Part shown: in pieces, positions 1 through 5,623 of the stretch
Layout: each line of letters opens with the position of its first letter
How positions within the stretch are numbered: the first letter of the stretch is position 1
Assembly: GCA_012510325.1 (NCBI GenBank)
Contig: JAAZIG010000111.1
Coordinates: 1-5,623 of the forward strand
Length of the DNA: 5,623 nt
Reading direction: 5' to 3'
From: Bacillota bacterium
GTDB taxonomy: Bacteria; Bacillota; Dethiobacteria; DTU022
Notes under the pieces: model-generated
Seen by the model: only the letters and a program-made list of their open reading frames with translations
Told to the model about the DNA's origin: nothing
Databases searched by the model: none
Translations under genes and position numbers: made by a program

Positions 1-336
1 ACGGAAGGACCCCGTTTTGAAACCCCGGCGGAGATCAGGATGTTTGCCCAATGGGGGGCCGACCTTGTGGGGATGACCAATGTGCCCGAGGTGGTCCTGG
101 CAAGGGAGGCGGGCCTCTGTTACGCCACCATTGCCCTGGTGTCAAATTTTGCAGCGGGGCTCTCTTCGGCTCCTTTAAGCCATCAGGAGGTGCTTGCGGA
201 GATGGCCCGGAAGAAGGGTTTGCTGGACCGGCTGCTTGTCGAAACGGCGGTGGAGATCGGAGCTGAAAGAGCATGCCGCTGTTCGGAAGGCGCCGTGCCG
301 CTGGATCTGGGGGAGGGAACTGATGAGCGGAGCTGA
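1..336 (+). CDS. MTA/purine nucleoside phosphorylase family, C-terminal part; probable 6-oxopurine (methylthioinosine-type) specificity
   Basis: This is the 3' part of a gene cut by the window start: 111 residues are visible, read in frame from base 1, and family members are usually about 260-290 residues. The enzyme splits a purine nucleoside with phosphate, giving free base and a pentose-1-phosphate in the cytoplasm. The fragment opens with the family motif EGPRFETPAE (residues 2-11), then GADLVGMTNVPEVVLAREAG (19-38), typical of the trimeric PNP/MTAP group. In classical MTA phosphorylases the next block reads TDYD, whose two Asp residues recognise the 6-amino group of adenine. Here the aligned block is SNFA (48-51), so Asp is replaced by Asn49 and Ala51. 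Such changes are known to move this family to 6-oxopurine nucleosides (inosine, guanosine or methylthioinosine). A deaminase gene downstream makes methylthioinosine the most coherent substrate. The family call is firm; the exact substrate is inferred. The gene ends inside mtnA and overlaps it by 14 bp. Confidence 0.9.
   Translation, partial: TEGPRFETPAEIRMFAQWGADLVGMTNVPEVVLAREAGLCYATIALVSNFAAGLSSAPLSHQEVLAEMARKKGLLDRLLVETAVEIGAERACRCSEGAVPLDLGEGTDERS
309..317 (+). promoter_or_regulatory. Ribosome binding site of mtnA
   Basis: A GGGGGAGGG purine run ends 5 nt before the ATG at 323 and lies inside the end of the phosphorylase gene. It decides the mtnA start. The frame stays open upstream to an ATG at 194, but that extension has no family resemblance, whereas the protein from 323 begins like other MtnA proteins. 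Confidence 0.75.
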
Positions 337-1378
337 GCCCCTGAGAACTCTCTACTGGGAGCAAGACTCGCTTTTTTTGCTGGATCAGCGTCTTCTGCCC
401 GGCAAGATCAGCTACCGGCGGTGCCGCAGCGCCGCCGATGTCGCTGCGGCGATCAAGAATATGGTGGTGCGCGGAGCACCGGCTATCGGTGTCAGCGCCG
501 CTTTTGCGATGGTTCTGGCTGCCCGGGAGGCGGCCGGGGACGGTTCCGGGGCGGCCGCTATTGAGCGGGCCGCCGCTGCGCTGCGCAGCAGCAGGCCCAC
601 TGCAGTAAATCTGGACTGGGCTCTGCGCCGGATGGAAAGTCTTCTGGAGCGTTTTGGCGGAGATACCGGTGAAGAGCTCACCGCGATCCTGCTCCGGGAG
701 GCCCGGACAATTCTGGAGGAGGATCTTGCCACCAACCGCCGGATCGGCGCTCACGGGGCGTCGCTGATCCCTGACGGTGCCTCGATCCTGACTCACTGCA
801 ACGCCGGCGCTCTGGCGACGGCGGGATACGGCACCGCTCTCGGGGTGATCCGGGCTGCGGCTGCCGCAGGCAAGCGGCTGCAGGTCTATGTGGACGAGAC
901 CAGGCCGCTGCTGCAGGGAGCGCGGCTCACCGCTCTGGAGCTTCTTCGGGAGAAGATTCCGGCGGTGCTCGTAACCGACAGCTGTGCCGGTTATCTCTTC
1001 TCCGACGACCGGATCACGGTGGTTATTGTCGGTGCCGATCGAATTGCGGCCAACGGGGATACGGCAAACAAAATTGGCACTTATCCGCTGGCGGTGCTGG
1101 CGAAGCGGCACCGGGTCCCTTTCTATGTCGCCGCACCCTGTTCCACGATCGATCTTTCCCTGGAAAGCGGCCGGGAGATCGCTATCGAAGAGCGCGATCC
1201 GGAGGAGATCACTACGCTGAACGGAGATAGGATCGCTCCTGCGGGAATAGCGGCTTTTAATCCCGCGTTTGATGTGACCCCGGCGGAGTTGATCAGCGCC
1301 ATCGTGACGGAACGAGGCCTGCTTCACCGGCCCTGCCGGGCCGCTTTGGAGAATCTTTTGGCAAAGGGGGAAGAGTAA
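323..1378 (+). CDS. mtnA: S-methyl-5-thioribose-1-phosphate isomerase (MtnA)
   Basis: This is a complete 351-residue protein, the usual family length of about 340-355. It converts the aldose 5-methylthioribose-1-phosphate to the ketose 5-methylthioribulose-1-phosphate in cytoplasmic methionine salvage. The fold is that of the eIF2B alpha/beta/delta-related isomerases. Visible signatures are RGAPAIG (residues 50-56), THCNAG with the catalytic Cys at 159, DETRP (191-195), GADRI with the catalytic Asp at 239, and NKIGTY (249-254). Cys159 and Asp239 match the Cys/Asp pair known from Bacillus MtnA (Cys160/Asp240). A strong RBS lies just upstream. The start overlaps the end of the phosphorylase gene by 14 bp and mtaD begins 1 nt after the stop, so translation is probably coupled. 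The enzyme also accepts 5-deoxyribose-1-phosphate in some organisms, which matters for 5'-deoxyadenosine salvage. The related ribose-1,5-bisphosphate isomerase is the main alternative in this superfamily, but the neighbours argue for MtnA. Confidence 0.95.
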   Translation: MSGAEPLRTLYWEQDSLFLLDQRLLPGKISYRRCRSAADVAAAIKNMVVRGAPAIGVSAAFAMVLAAREAAGDGSGAAAIERAAAALRSSRPTAVNLDWALRRMESLLERFGGDTGEELTAILLREARTILEEDLATNRRIGAHGASLIPDGASILTHCNAGALATAGYGTALGVIRAAAAAGKRLQVYVDETRPLLQGARLTALELLREKIPAVLVTDSCAGYLFSDDRITVVIVGADRIAANGDTANKIGTYPLAVLAKRHRVPFYVAAPCSTIDLSLESGREIAIEERDPEEITTLNGDRIAPAGIAAFNPAFDVTPAELISAIVTERGLLHRPCRAALENLLAKGEE

Positions 1379-1379
1379 G

Positions 1380-2693
1380 ATGGGACGGATTCTCTTTGCC
1401 GGAGCCTGGATCATGGGTCTGGATCCGGAGCGGCCGGACTGTTTTAACGGTGATCTGCTGGTGGAAGATGAGCGCATCGTTGAAATAAGCGAAGAGGCGG
1501 GGAAGATCGAGCGCCGGAAAACTGATCGGGTCATCGATGGAGCCGATCTGCTGCTTATGCCCGGGATGATCAATACGCATGGCCACGCGGCGATGACCCT
1601 GCTCCGGGGCTATGCCGATGATCTGCCCCTGCAAAAGTGGCTTGAGGAGAAGATCTGGCCGGCCGAGGAAAAGCTGACCGGGGACGATATCTACTGGGGG
1701 ACGCTGCTGGCCATTTGCGAAATGCTTAAAGGCGGCACGACCACTTTTGCCGATATGTATTTCTTTATGGATCGCGCTGCCGAGGCCTGTGTTGAGGGAA
1801 AGATTCGTGCGGTGCTCTCCCGGGGTCTCGTCGGCCTCAACGACGGCAGCAACGAAGCGCTGCAGGAGGCTTCCGCCCTGCAGAGTGAGTGGCACGGGGG
1901 CGGCGACGGGCGCATCACCGTGACCTATGGTCCGCACTCCTTGTATACCTGCCGGCCCGAATATCTGCGGCGGGTCATGGAAGAGGCGGCGAAGACGGAA
2001 AGTGCGCTGCAGATCCATGTCGCCGAGACCGCCCAGGAAGTGGAGACGTGCTGGCATGATTACGGCTCCACTCCGGTGGAACATCTCTACCGGTTGGGCC
2101 TCTTTGAGCACCGGGTCATCGCCGCTCACTGTGTTCATATCAGCGCCAGTGATATTGTCATCCTCGGCTCCAACAAGGTGGGGGTGGCGCACAACCCGGG
2201 CAGCAATTTGAAGCTCGGCAGCGGGATCGCCCCTCTGGCCCATCTGCTTGAAGCCGGGGTGACCGTGGGGCTGGGCACAGACGGTGCGGCAAGCAACAAC
2301 AACCTGGATCTGCTCGAGGAGATGCGCCTGGCGGCGCTGCTGGCAAAGGGTAACGACTGCGAGCCGACGCTGCTCCCGGCGAAGAAAGCGCTGGAGCTGG
2401 CTACAGTTGACGGGGCCGCAGTGTTGGGGCTGCCCGAGATCGGTCAATTGAAGGAGGGCTTCAAAGCCGACCTCATCGCTTTCAGCCTGAAAGAGCCGCA
2501 GGCGGCACCACTTTTCGAGCCGGCGGCGTATGTGGTCTACGCTGCTGCAGCCGCCGACATACTCTATGTTTTGGTTGACGGTGAGCCGGTGGTTGAAGAG
2601 GGCCGCCTGACGAAGCTCGATGAAGAAAAAATTATTTCCGAATGTCTCCGCCGGGCGGAGAGAATAACGGGGAAAAGCAATTATCGAACTTAA
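1380..2693 (+). CDS. mtaD: 5-methylthioadenosine/S-adenosylhomocysteine deaminase (MtaD)
   Basis: This complete 437-residue cytoplasmic amidohydrolase hydrolyses the 6-amino group of MTA, S-adenosylhomocysteine and often adenosine or 5'-deoxyadenosine, giving the inosine analogue and ammonia. Metal and substrate residues match those described for the Thermotoga enzyme TM0936. They are the HxH of NTHGHAAM (His67, His69), the HVAE block (His213 for the metal, Glu216 for the substrate), the AHCVH block (His250) and GLGTDGAASNNN (metal Asp301). The motif GMINTHGH and the C-terminal barrel-closing beta region (LKEGFKADLIAF) are also typical. The start is supported by a purine run (GGGGGA, 1366-1371) 8 nt upstream, inside the last codons of mtnA. 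The gap to mtnA is 1 nt and to surE 3 nt, so all are likely in one transcript. With the phosphorylase at the window start, its product methylthioinosine or deoxyinosine has an obvious consumer. The main uncertainty is which nucleoside is preferred in the cell. Confidence 0.94.
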   Translation: MGRILFAGAWIMGLDPERPDCFNGDLLVEDERIVEISEEAGKIERRKTDRVIDGADLLLMPGMINTHGHAAMTLLRGYADDLPLQKWLEEKIWPAEEKLTGDDIYWGTLLAICEMLKGGTTTFADMYFFMDRAAEACVEGKIRAVLSRGLVGLNDGSNEALQEASALQSEWHGGGDGRITVTYGPHSLYTCRPEYLRRVMEEAAKTESALQIHVAETAQEVETCWHDYGSTPVEHLYRLGLFEHRVIAAHCVHISASDIVILGSNKVGVAHNPGSNLKLGSGIAPLAHLLEAGVTVGLGTDGAASNNNLDLLEEMRLAALLAKGNDCEPTLLPAKKALELATVDGAAVLGLPEIGQLKEGFKADLIAFSLKEPQAAPLFEPAAYVVYAAAAADILYVLVDGEPVVEEGRLTKLDEEKIISECLRRAERITGKSNYRT

Positions 2694-2696
2694 AAT

Positions 2697-3482
2697 ATGC
2701 CGATAAAACTTCTTGTTACCAACGACGACGGTATCTATGCCGATGGCATTCAGCTGCTGAGCAAGGTCCTTTTTGAAAGCGGCCGCTTTAGCTTGCAGAT
2801 CGCTGCACCCGATCATGAGCGCAGCGCTGTCGGCCATGCCATCACCATGCATCGGCCCCTCCGGGTGGAGCAGGTTAATTTTCTGCACAATCCGAAGCTC
2901 ACCGGGTGGTCGGTCAACGGAACCCCTTCAGATTGCGTCAAGCTGGCGGTGGAGGCGCTTCTGGAAGAGAGGCACGACCTGGTCATCTCGGGGATCAACC
3001 GCGGCAGCAATTTGGGTACCGATGTGCTCTATTCAGGCACAGTCTCCGCCGCCGTGGAGGGGGTCATCCTGGGCCTTCCGGCGGTGGCGGTCTCCCTGAC
3101 CGGCGGGGGGCAAAGCGAGGATTTCGTCCGCGCCGCCGAATTTGTTTGCCAGCTGATTCCGCCTCTATTTGAAGCGGGGCTTCCTGAAGGCACGCTGCTC
3201 AATATAAATGTTCCTCCCGGCTGCACGGCGCTCAAGGGCGCGCGGATTACCCGCCTCGGCACGCGCCGCTACCGCAACAGCTTTGACCGGCGCACCGATC
3301 CGCGGGGGCTGGTCTACTACTGGCTTGCCGGCGAGCTGGTTGAGGGCGAGGATGAGGCGGACAGCGACGTGCGGGCAATCAAAGAGGGCTATATTTCGAT
3401 CACCCCGCTGCAGTTTAATCTGACCAACGATGCCATGATCCCGGATCTCCAGAAGATGCTCTCCCGAATCGAAACGGATTAG
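2697..3482 (+). CDS. surE: 5'/3'-nucleotidase SurE
   Basis: This complete 261-residue protein has the usual SurE length (about 245-270). SurE is a cytoplasmic metal-dependent phosphatase that removes phosphate from nucleoside 5'- and 3'-monophosphates; some members also cleave short polyphosphate. The N-terminus LLVTNDDGI carries the metal-binding Asp10-Asp11. Ser43 (HERSAVG) and Asn101 (SGINRGSN) match the remaining metal ligands known from E. coli SurE (Asp8, Asp9, Ser39, Asn92). The block GTDVLYSGTVSAAVEG (108-123) is also characteristic. The start at 2697 puts the first beta strand where the family has it. Unlike its neighbours it has no Shine-Dalgarno at normal distance: the nearest purine run (GGGGAAAAG, 2669-2677) is about 20 nt away, so translation probably depends on ribosomes finishing mtaD 3 nt upstream. 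Its role beside MTA salvage genes is not obvious; nucleotide-pool housekeeping is the cautious reading. Confidence 0.94.
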   Translation: MPIKLLVTNDDGIYADGIQLLSKVLFESGRFSLQIAAPDHERSAVGHAITMHRPLRVEQVNFLHNPKLTGWSVNGTPSDCVKLAVEALLEERHDLVISGINRGSNLGTDVLYSGTVSAAVEGVILGLPAVAVSLTGGGQSEDFVRAAEFVCQLIPPLFEAGLPEGTLLNINVPPGCTALKGARITRLGTRRYRNSFDRRTDPRGLVYYWLAGELVEGEDEADSDVRAIKEGYISITPLQFNLTNDAMIPDLQKMLSRIETD

Positions 3483-3519
3483 CCGGGAGCACACCCCCCA
3501 ACGATTAGCGAATCCTATG

Positions 3520-3565
3520 CGGCGGTTCGGACAGCTTTTTCCGGTCCCGGCTGTCACTGCCGCCG
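3520..3565 (+). other. Imperfect GC-rich hairpin between surE and rtcB
   Basis: CGGCGG (3520-3525) pairs with CCGCCG (3560-3565) and GACAGC (3530-3535) with GCTGTC (3550-3555). The two 6-bp helices are separated by a 4x4 internal loop, and the terminal loop contains TTTTT. No T-run follows the 3' arm, so it is not a standard intrinsic terminator; it may be a weak terminator, a transcript-end stabiliser or a leader element of rtcB. A competing 8-bp pairing exists between AGCCGGGA (3481-3488, overlapping the surE stop) and TCCCGGCT (3545-3552). Confidence 0.35.
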
Positions 3566-3580
3566 GCTGAAAGATAAAAT
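3551..3580 (+). promoter_or_regulatory. Candidate sigma-70-type promoter of rtcB
   Basis: TAAAAT at 3575-3580 matches the -10 consensus at 5 of 6 bases. CTGTCA at 3551-3556 matches the -35 consensus at 4 of 6, with an 18-bp spacer. It sits in the only AT-rich pocket of the 137-bp gap before rtcB and would leave a leader of about 30 nt. The -35 box lies within the 3' arm of the hairpin, so one of the two readings may be fortuitous. Confidence 0.35.
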
Positions 3581-3607
3581 TTAGACGTTTCCAGACAACT
3601 CAGACAG

Positions 3608-3612
3608 AGGAG
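3608..3612 (+). promoter_or_regulatory. Ribosome binding site of rtcB
   Basis: AGGAG lies 7 nt before the ATG at 3620. This favours that codon over the in-frame ATG two codons later at 3626, for which the spacing would be 13 nt. Confidence 0.8.
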
Positions 3613-3619
3613 TGATTTA

Positions 3620-5044
3620 ATGTCTATGCTGGAGCGGGACGGTGTCAACCGCTACCGGATGCGCCGCCGCGGGGCGATGCGCGCCGATGCAGTGATCTAC
3701 CTGAACGATGCGCTGAAACGCTCTTTTAACGAAGACGAAGCCATCGAGCAGCTGTGTGATGCCGCCGCCCTCCCGGGAGTGCAGGATCCGGTGGTGGGCA
3801 TGCCCGATATCCATACCGGTTTTGGGCTGCCCATCGGCGGGGTGATGGCCGTCGATGCGGACAGCGGAGTGGTCTCCGCCGGTGCGGTGGGTATGGATAT
3901 CAATTGCGGAGTGCGACTTTTGCGCACCAATATCGCGGCTGATTCTTTGGATAAACCCACCCTGCGCGAGCTGATCAACGCCATTGTCAAGCGGGTCCCC
4001 ACAGGGGTGGGCAAGAGCAGCCGCCAGGCCGCACTGGTGAAAAAGAACTTTTACCGCTACCTCGTTGAGGGAGCCCCCTTCTTGATCGCGGAGGGCTTCG
4101 GCCGGTCCGCAGATCTCGAATTTATCGAAGAGGGCGGGGTGCTCGACGGGGCCGATCCGGGGGCGGTCAGCGAGAGGGCGGTGAAGCGCGGCGCTCAGCT
4201 CTCCACCATCGGCGGGGGCAACCACTTTATCGAACTGGGCCGGGTCGACCAGGTCTTTGAGCCGGCGGCAGAAGAGTATTTGGGATTGGCCGAAGGTCAA
4301 TTGACGGTGATGATCCATACCGGCAGCCGCGGCTTCGGGCACCAGATCTGCAACGACTATACGGAGCTGATGCTCCAGGCGGGGGCCCGGATGAAGCTGG
4401 AGCTCCCCAGCAAGGGGCTGGCTGCTGTGCCGATCAAATCCTCGGAGGGCCGGCGCTACCTGGCGGCGATGGCCTGCGCAGTCAATTTTGCTTTCTGCAA
4501 CCGTCAGTGGATCACCCACGATGTCCGTCAGGCTTTCGCCGGGGTGCTCGGCGGTGCTGACGGCGACTACGATCTGGGGCTGGTCTATGATGTGGCCCAC
4601 AACATAGCCAAATTTGAGCGGGTGGGAGGGAAAGAGCTCCTCATTCACCGCAAAGGGGCGACCAGGACGCTGCCGGCGGGACATCCGAAAAACCCGCCGC
4701 GTTACCGCGATCTTGGGCATCCGGTGATCATTCCGGGGAGCATGGGCACGGCCTCTTACGTCATTGCGGCGCAGCCGCCGGTCGAGGAGACGTACTATTC
4801 CGTCAACCACGGCGCCGGAAGGGTGCTCTCGCGAAGAGCGGCCCGGAAGGAAATCGCTGTTGAAGAGCTCCGCCGCGCTCTCGGCGAGGTGCTGGTGGCC
4901 GACCGCGACTACCGCGCCTATCTCGATGAGGCCCCGCAGGCGTACAAAGATATCGAGGCGGTCATCGATACCTTTACCCAAATCGGCTTCACCAGGAGGC
5001 TGGCCCGGCTCCTTCCGGTGGCGTCGATCAAAGGGCAGCGCTGA
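3620..5044 (+). CDS. rtcB: RNA-splicing ligase RtcB (3'-phosphate RNA ligase, GTP- and Mn-dependent)
   Basis: This complete 474-residue protein joins RNA 2',3'-cyclic-phosphate or 3'-phosphate ends to 5'-OH ends through a guanylylated histidine. In bacteria it serves RNA repair. Its length is close to archaeal RtcB (about 480) and above E. coli RtcB (about 408). Motifs in order are GMPDIHTGFGLPIGG (residues 60-74); GMDINCG with Asp93 and Cys96; GGGNHF with Asn201 and His202; IHTGSRGFGH with His233; DVAHN with His327; GSMGTASY; and NHGAGR with His397. These match the Mn ligands and nucleotidyl His of Pyrococcus RtcB (Asp95, Cys98, Asn202, His203, His234, His329, His404). The near-terminal IKG with Lys471 matches its guanine-contacting C-terminal Lys. 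No active-site residue is missing, so the enzyme should be functional. It has its own RBS and probably its own promoter. No archease or RNA-end-processing partner is in view. Confidence 0.96.
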   Translation: MSMLERDGVNRYRMRRRGAMRADAVIYLNDALKRSFNEDEAIEQLCDAAALPGVQDPVVGMPDIHTGFGLPIGGVMAVDADSGVVSAGAVGMDINCGVRLLRTNIAADSLDKPTLRELINAIVKRVPTGVGKSSRQAALVKKNFYRYLVEGAPFLIAEGFGRSADLEFIEEGGVLDGADPGAVSERAVKRGAQLSTIGGGNHFIELGRVDQVFEPAAEEYLGLAEGQLTVMIHTGSRGFGHQICNDYTELMLQAGARMKLELPSKGLAAVPIKSSEGRRYLAAMACAVNFAFCNRQWITHDVRQAFAGVLGGADGDYDLGLVYDVAHNIAKFERVGGKELLIHRKGATRTLPAGHPKNPPRYRDLGHPVIIPGSMGTASYVIAAQPPVEETYYSVNHGAGRVLSRRAARKEIAVEELRRALGEVLVADRDYRAYLDEAPQAYKDIEAVIDTFTQIGFTRRLARLLPVASIKGQR

Positions 5045-5077
5045 GATCTACGCACAAAAGAAATAGTCATAAGGAAG

Positions 5078-5118
5078 CTCCTTCCGGCATATAGATAAAT
5101 GGTTTTTCAAGGAAGGAG
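5078..5118 (+). promoter_or_regulatory. Possible RBS-sequestering hairpin in the leader of the 3' gene
   Basis: CTCCTTCC (5078-5085) is exactly complementary to GGAAGGAG (5111-5118), the Shine-Dalgarno region of the next gene, giving 8 bp around a 25-nt loop. The same CTTCC (5081-5085) can instead pair with GGAAG (5073-5077) across a 3-nt loop, which would free the RBS. The pairing is seen directly; any regulatory role is inference and needs the transcript to begin upstream of 5073. Confidence 0.3.
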
Positions 5119-5119
5119 G
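5111..5119 (+). promoter_or_regulatory. Ribosome binding site of the 3' membrane-anchored protein
   Basis: GGAAGGAGG ends 10 nt before the ATG at 5130. It supports that start and the reality of this gene, which runs off the window. Confidence 0.7.
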
Positions 5120-5129
5120 CATCCTGAAG

Positions 5130-5623
5130 ATGGATCGGACAGCCCGGGCAAAACAACAGGCCCAGCTGCTGGCCGGGGGCCTGTTCCTGCTGGCTCTGGC
5201 CCTCTGCTTCTTGTTCTTAGTCGGGCAAAACAGCGCCCGGCCCCGCGCGGCAAAGGCGCTTGAGAACGCGCTGCTTCAGCTGGAGCAGCAGCAGGACTAT
5301 CCGCTGACGATAGAGGAAAAAGCGCCTCGCTACGAGCTTTCCTTTCGGGGCAGCGTGGAGCGGGGCGATCAGCTGAAAGGGGTCCTTCCCGCCTACGATC
5401 TGGAGGTTTCCTTCCAGGAGGGCCGGCTGCGCCTGAGACATGAGCAGGACGACGAATGGGTCAAGGCGGACAGTCTGGGGCTGCACGGTTTATCCGGTTT
5501 CTTGACGACTCCGCTGGAACTGCTGCGGCGCAGCGGCGACTCCTTCTCCGGTGCCCTTGCCGGAGAGCCGGTGACACTCGGCGGGGTCCTCTGTCAGACC
5601 CTCTATTTCCCGGTCACCGATGC
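5130..5623 (+). CDS. Membrane-anchored extracytoplasmic protein of unknown function, N-terminal part
   Basis: The frame is open from ATG 5130 to the window edge, giving 164 residues with no stop, so the C-terminus is missing. I do not recognise a named family. A short positively charged N-terminus (Arg3, Arg6, Lys8) precedes one hydrophobic segment, residues about 14-32 (LLAGGLFLLALALCFLFLVG), read as a signal-anchor or signal peptide with the rest outside. A Cys lies inside it (LALC), but the -1 residue is Leu, so it is not a good lipobox. Next comes a Gln/Leu-rich helical stretch (about 42-55, LENALLQLEQQQ). The remainder looks like alternating beta strands, with GVLPAYDLEV, GRLRLRH, a Trp, and LSGFLTTPLELLRRSG. 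This order loosely recalls LolA/LppX-type lipid-binding beta folds; that is a weak inference. The strong RBS and a codon use like its neighbours support a real gene. It lies 85 bp after rtcB and could be cotranscribed with it. Confidence 0.7.
   Translation, partial: MDRTARAKQQAQLLAGGLFLLALALCFLFLVGQNSARPRAAKALENALLQLEQQQDYPLTIEEKAPRYELSFRGSVERGDQLKGVLPAYDLEVSFQEGRLRLRHEQDDEWVKADSLGLHGLSGFLTTPLELLRRSGDSFSGALAGEPVTLGGVLCQTLYFPVTD

Noticed and set aside
194..322. N-terminal extension of mtnA to the ATG at 194
   Set aside because: The extra 43 residues are Arg/Trp/Cys-rich and unlike MtnA. They are an off-frame reading of the phosphorylase gene, and the RBS at 309-317 points to 323.
35..1573. 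Minus-strand open frame of 512 codons opposite the phosphorylase and mtnA
   Set aside because: It lies wholly opposite well-conserved + strand genes, its protein is rich in Arg, Pro, Ser and Gly with no recognisable domain, and long antisense frames are expected in GC-rich DNA with strong codon bias.
1293..2888. Minus-strand open frame of 531 codons opposite mtaD
   Set aside because: It is the antisense shadow of mtaD and the start of surE. It has no domain and crosses three + strand gene boundaries.
3617..4981. Minus-strand open frame of 454 codons opposite rtcB
   Set aside because: It is a mirror of rtcB's codon pattern, with no motif and no supporting RBS or promoter.
5090..5095. TATAGA as a -10 box for the last gene
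   Set aside because: Only four of six consensus bases match, and no acceptable -35 box lies 16-18 bp upstream. TAGTCA at 5064-5069 is 20 bp away.
5073..5107. Intrinsic terminator after rtcB (GGAAG/CTTCC stem with a later TTTTT)
   Set aside because: The stem is only 5 bp and the T-run at 5103-5107 is about 17 nt beyond it, too far for a standard terminator.
5099..5263. Small + strand frame (54 codons) overlapping the start of the membrane-anchored protein
   Set aside because: There is no Shine-Dalgarno before its ATG, its composition is low-complexity Gly/Pro/Arg, and it overlaps a better supported gene out of frame.

Overview
The window is GC-rich, gene-dense DNA. All six recognisable genes lie on the + strand, spacing is short, and Shine-Dalgarno sites are strong (GGAGG/AGGAG type). 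This fits a high-GC, probably anaerobic or thermophilic Clostridia-like Firmicute. That placement is an inference from style and protein flavour, because no taxonomic marker gene is present.

Positions 1-3482 form one tightly packed cluster. In order it holds the C-terminal part of an MTA/purine nucleoside phosphorylase-family enzyme, mtnA (methylthioribose-1-phosphate isomerase, 14-bp overlap with the gene before), mtaD (MTA/SAH deaminase, 1-nt gap) and surE (5'-nucleotidase, 3-nt gap). The first three fit one route for recycling the methylthioadenosine (MTA) left by polyamine and other SAM-dependent reactions. MtaD would deaminate MTA to methylthioinosine, the phosphorylase would release hypoxanthine and methylthioribose-1-phosphate, and MtnA would isomerise the latter to methylthioribulose-1-phosphate. 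The phosphorylase supports this reading: where classical MTA phosphorylases carry the adenine-reading TDYD motif it has SNFA, with both Asp residues replaced. This points to 6-oxopurine substrates. The same enzymes could also process 5'-deoxyadenosine from radical-SAM reactions. Nothing later in the pathway (aldolase, MtnB/C/D-type enzymes) is visible here.

Positions 3483-3619 are a non-coding gap with a GC-rich imperfect hairpin, a candidate promoter and a clear RBS. It leads into rtcB (3620-5044), a complete 474-residue RNA 3'-phosphate ligase with all recognisable Mn-binding and guanylylation residues.

After an 85-bp gap comes the start of a membrane-anchored protein of unknown function (5130 to the window end). 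The gap holds an 8-base sequence exactly complementary to that gene's Shine-Dalgarno region. The long open frames on the minus strand are shadows of the + strand genes. I found no RNA gene, CRISPR array, insertion sequence or repeat family.
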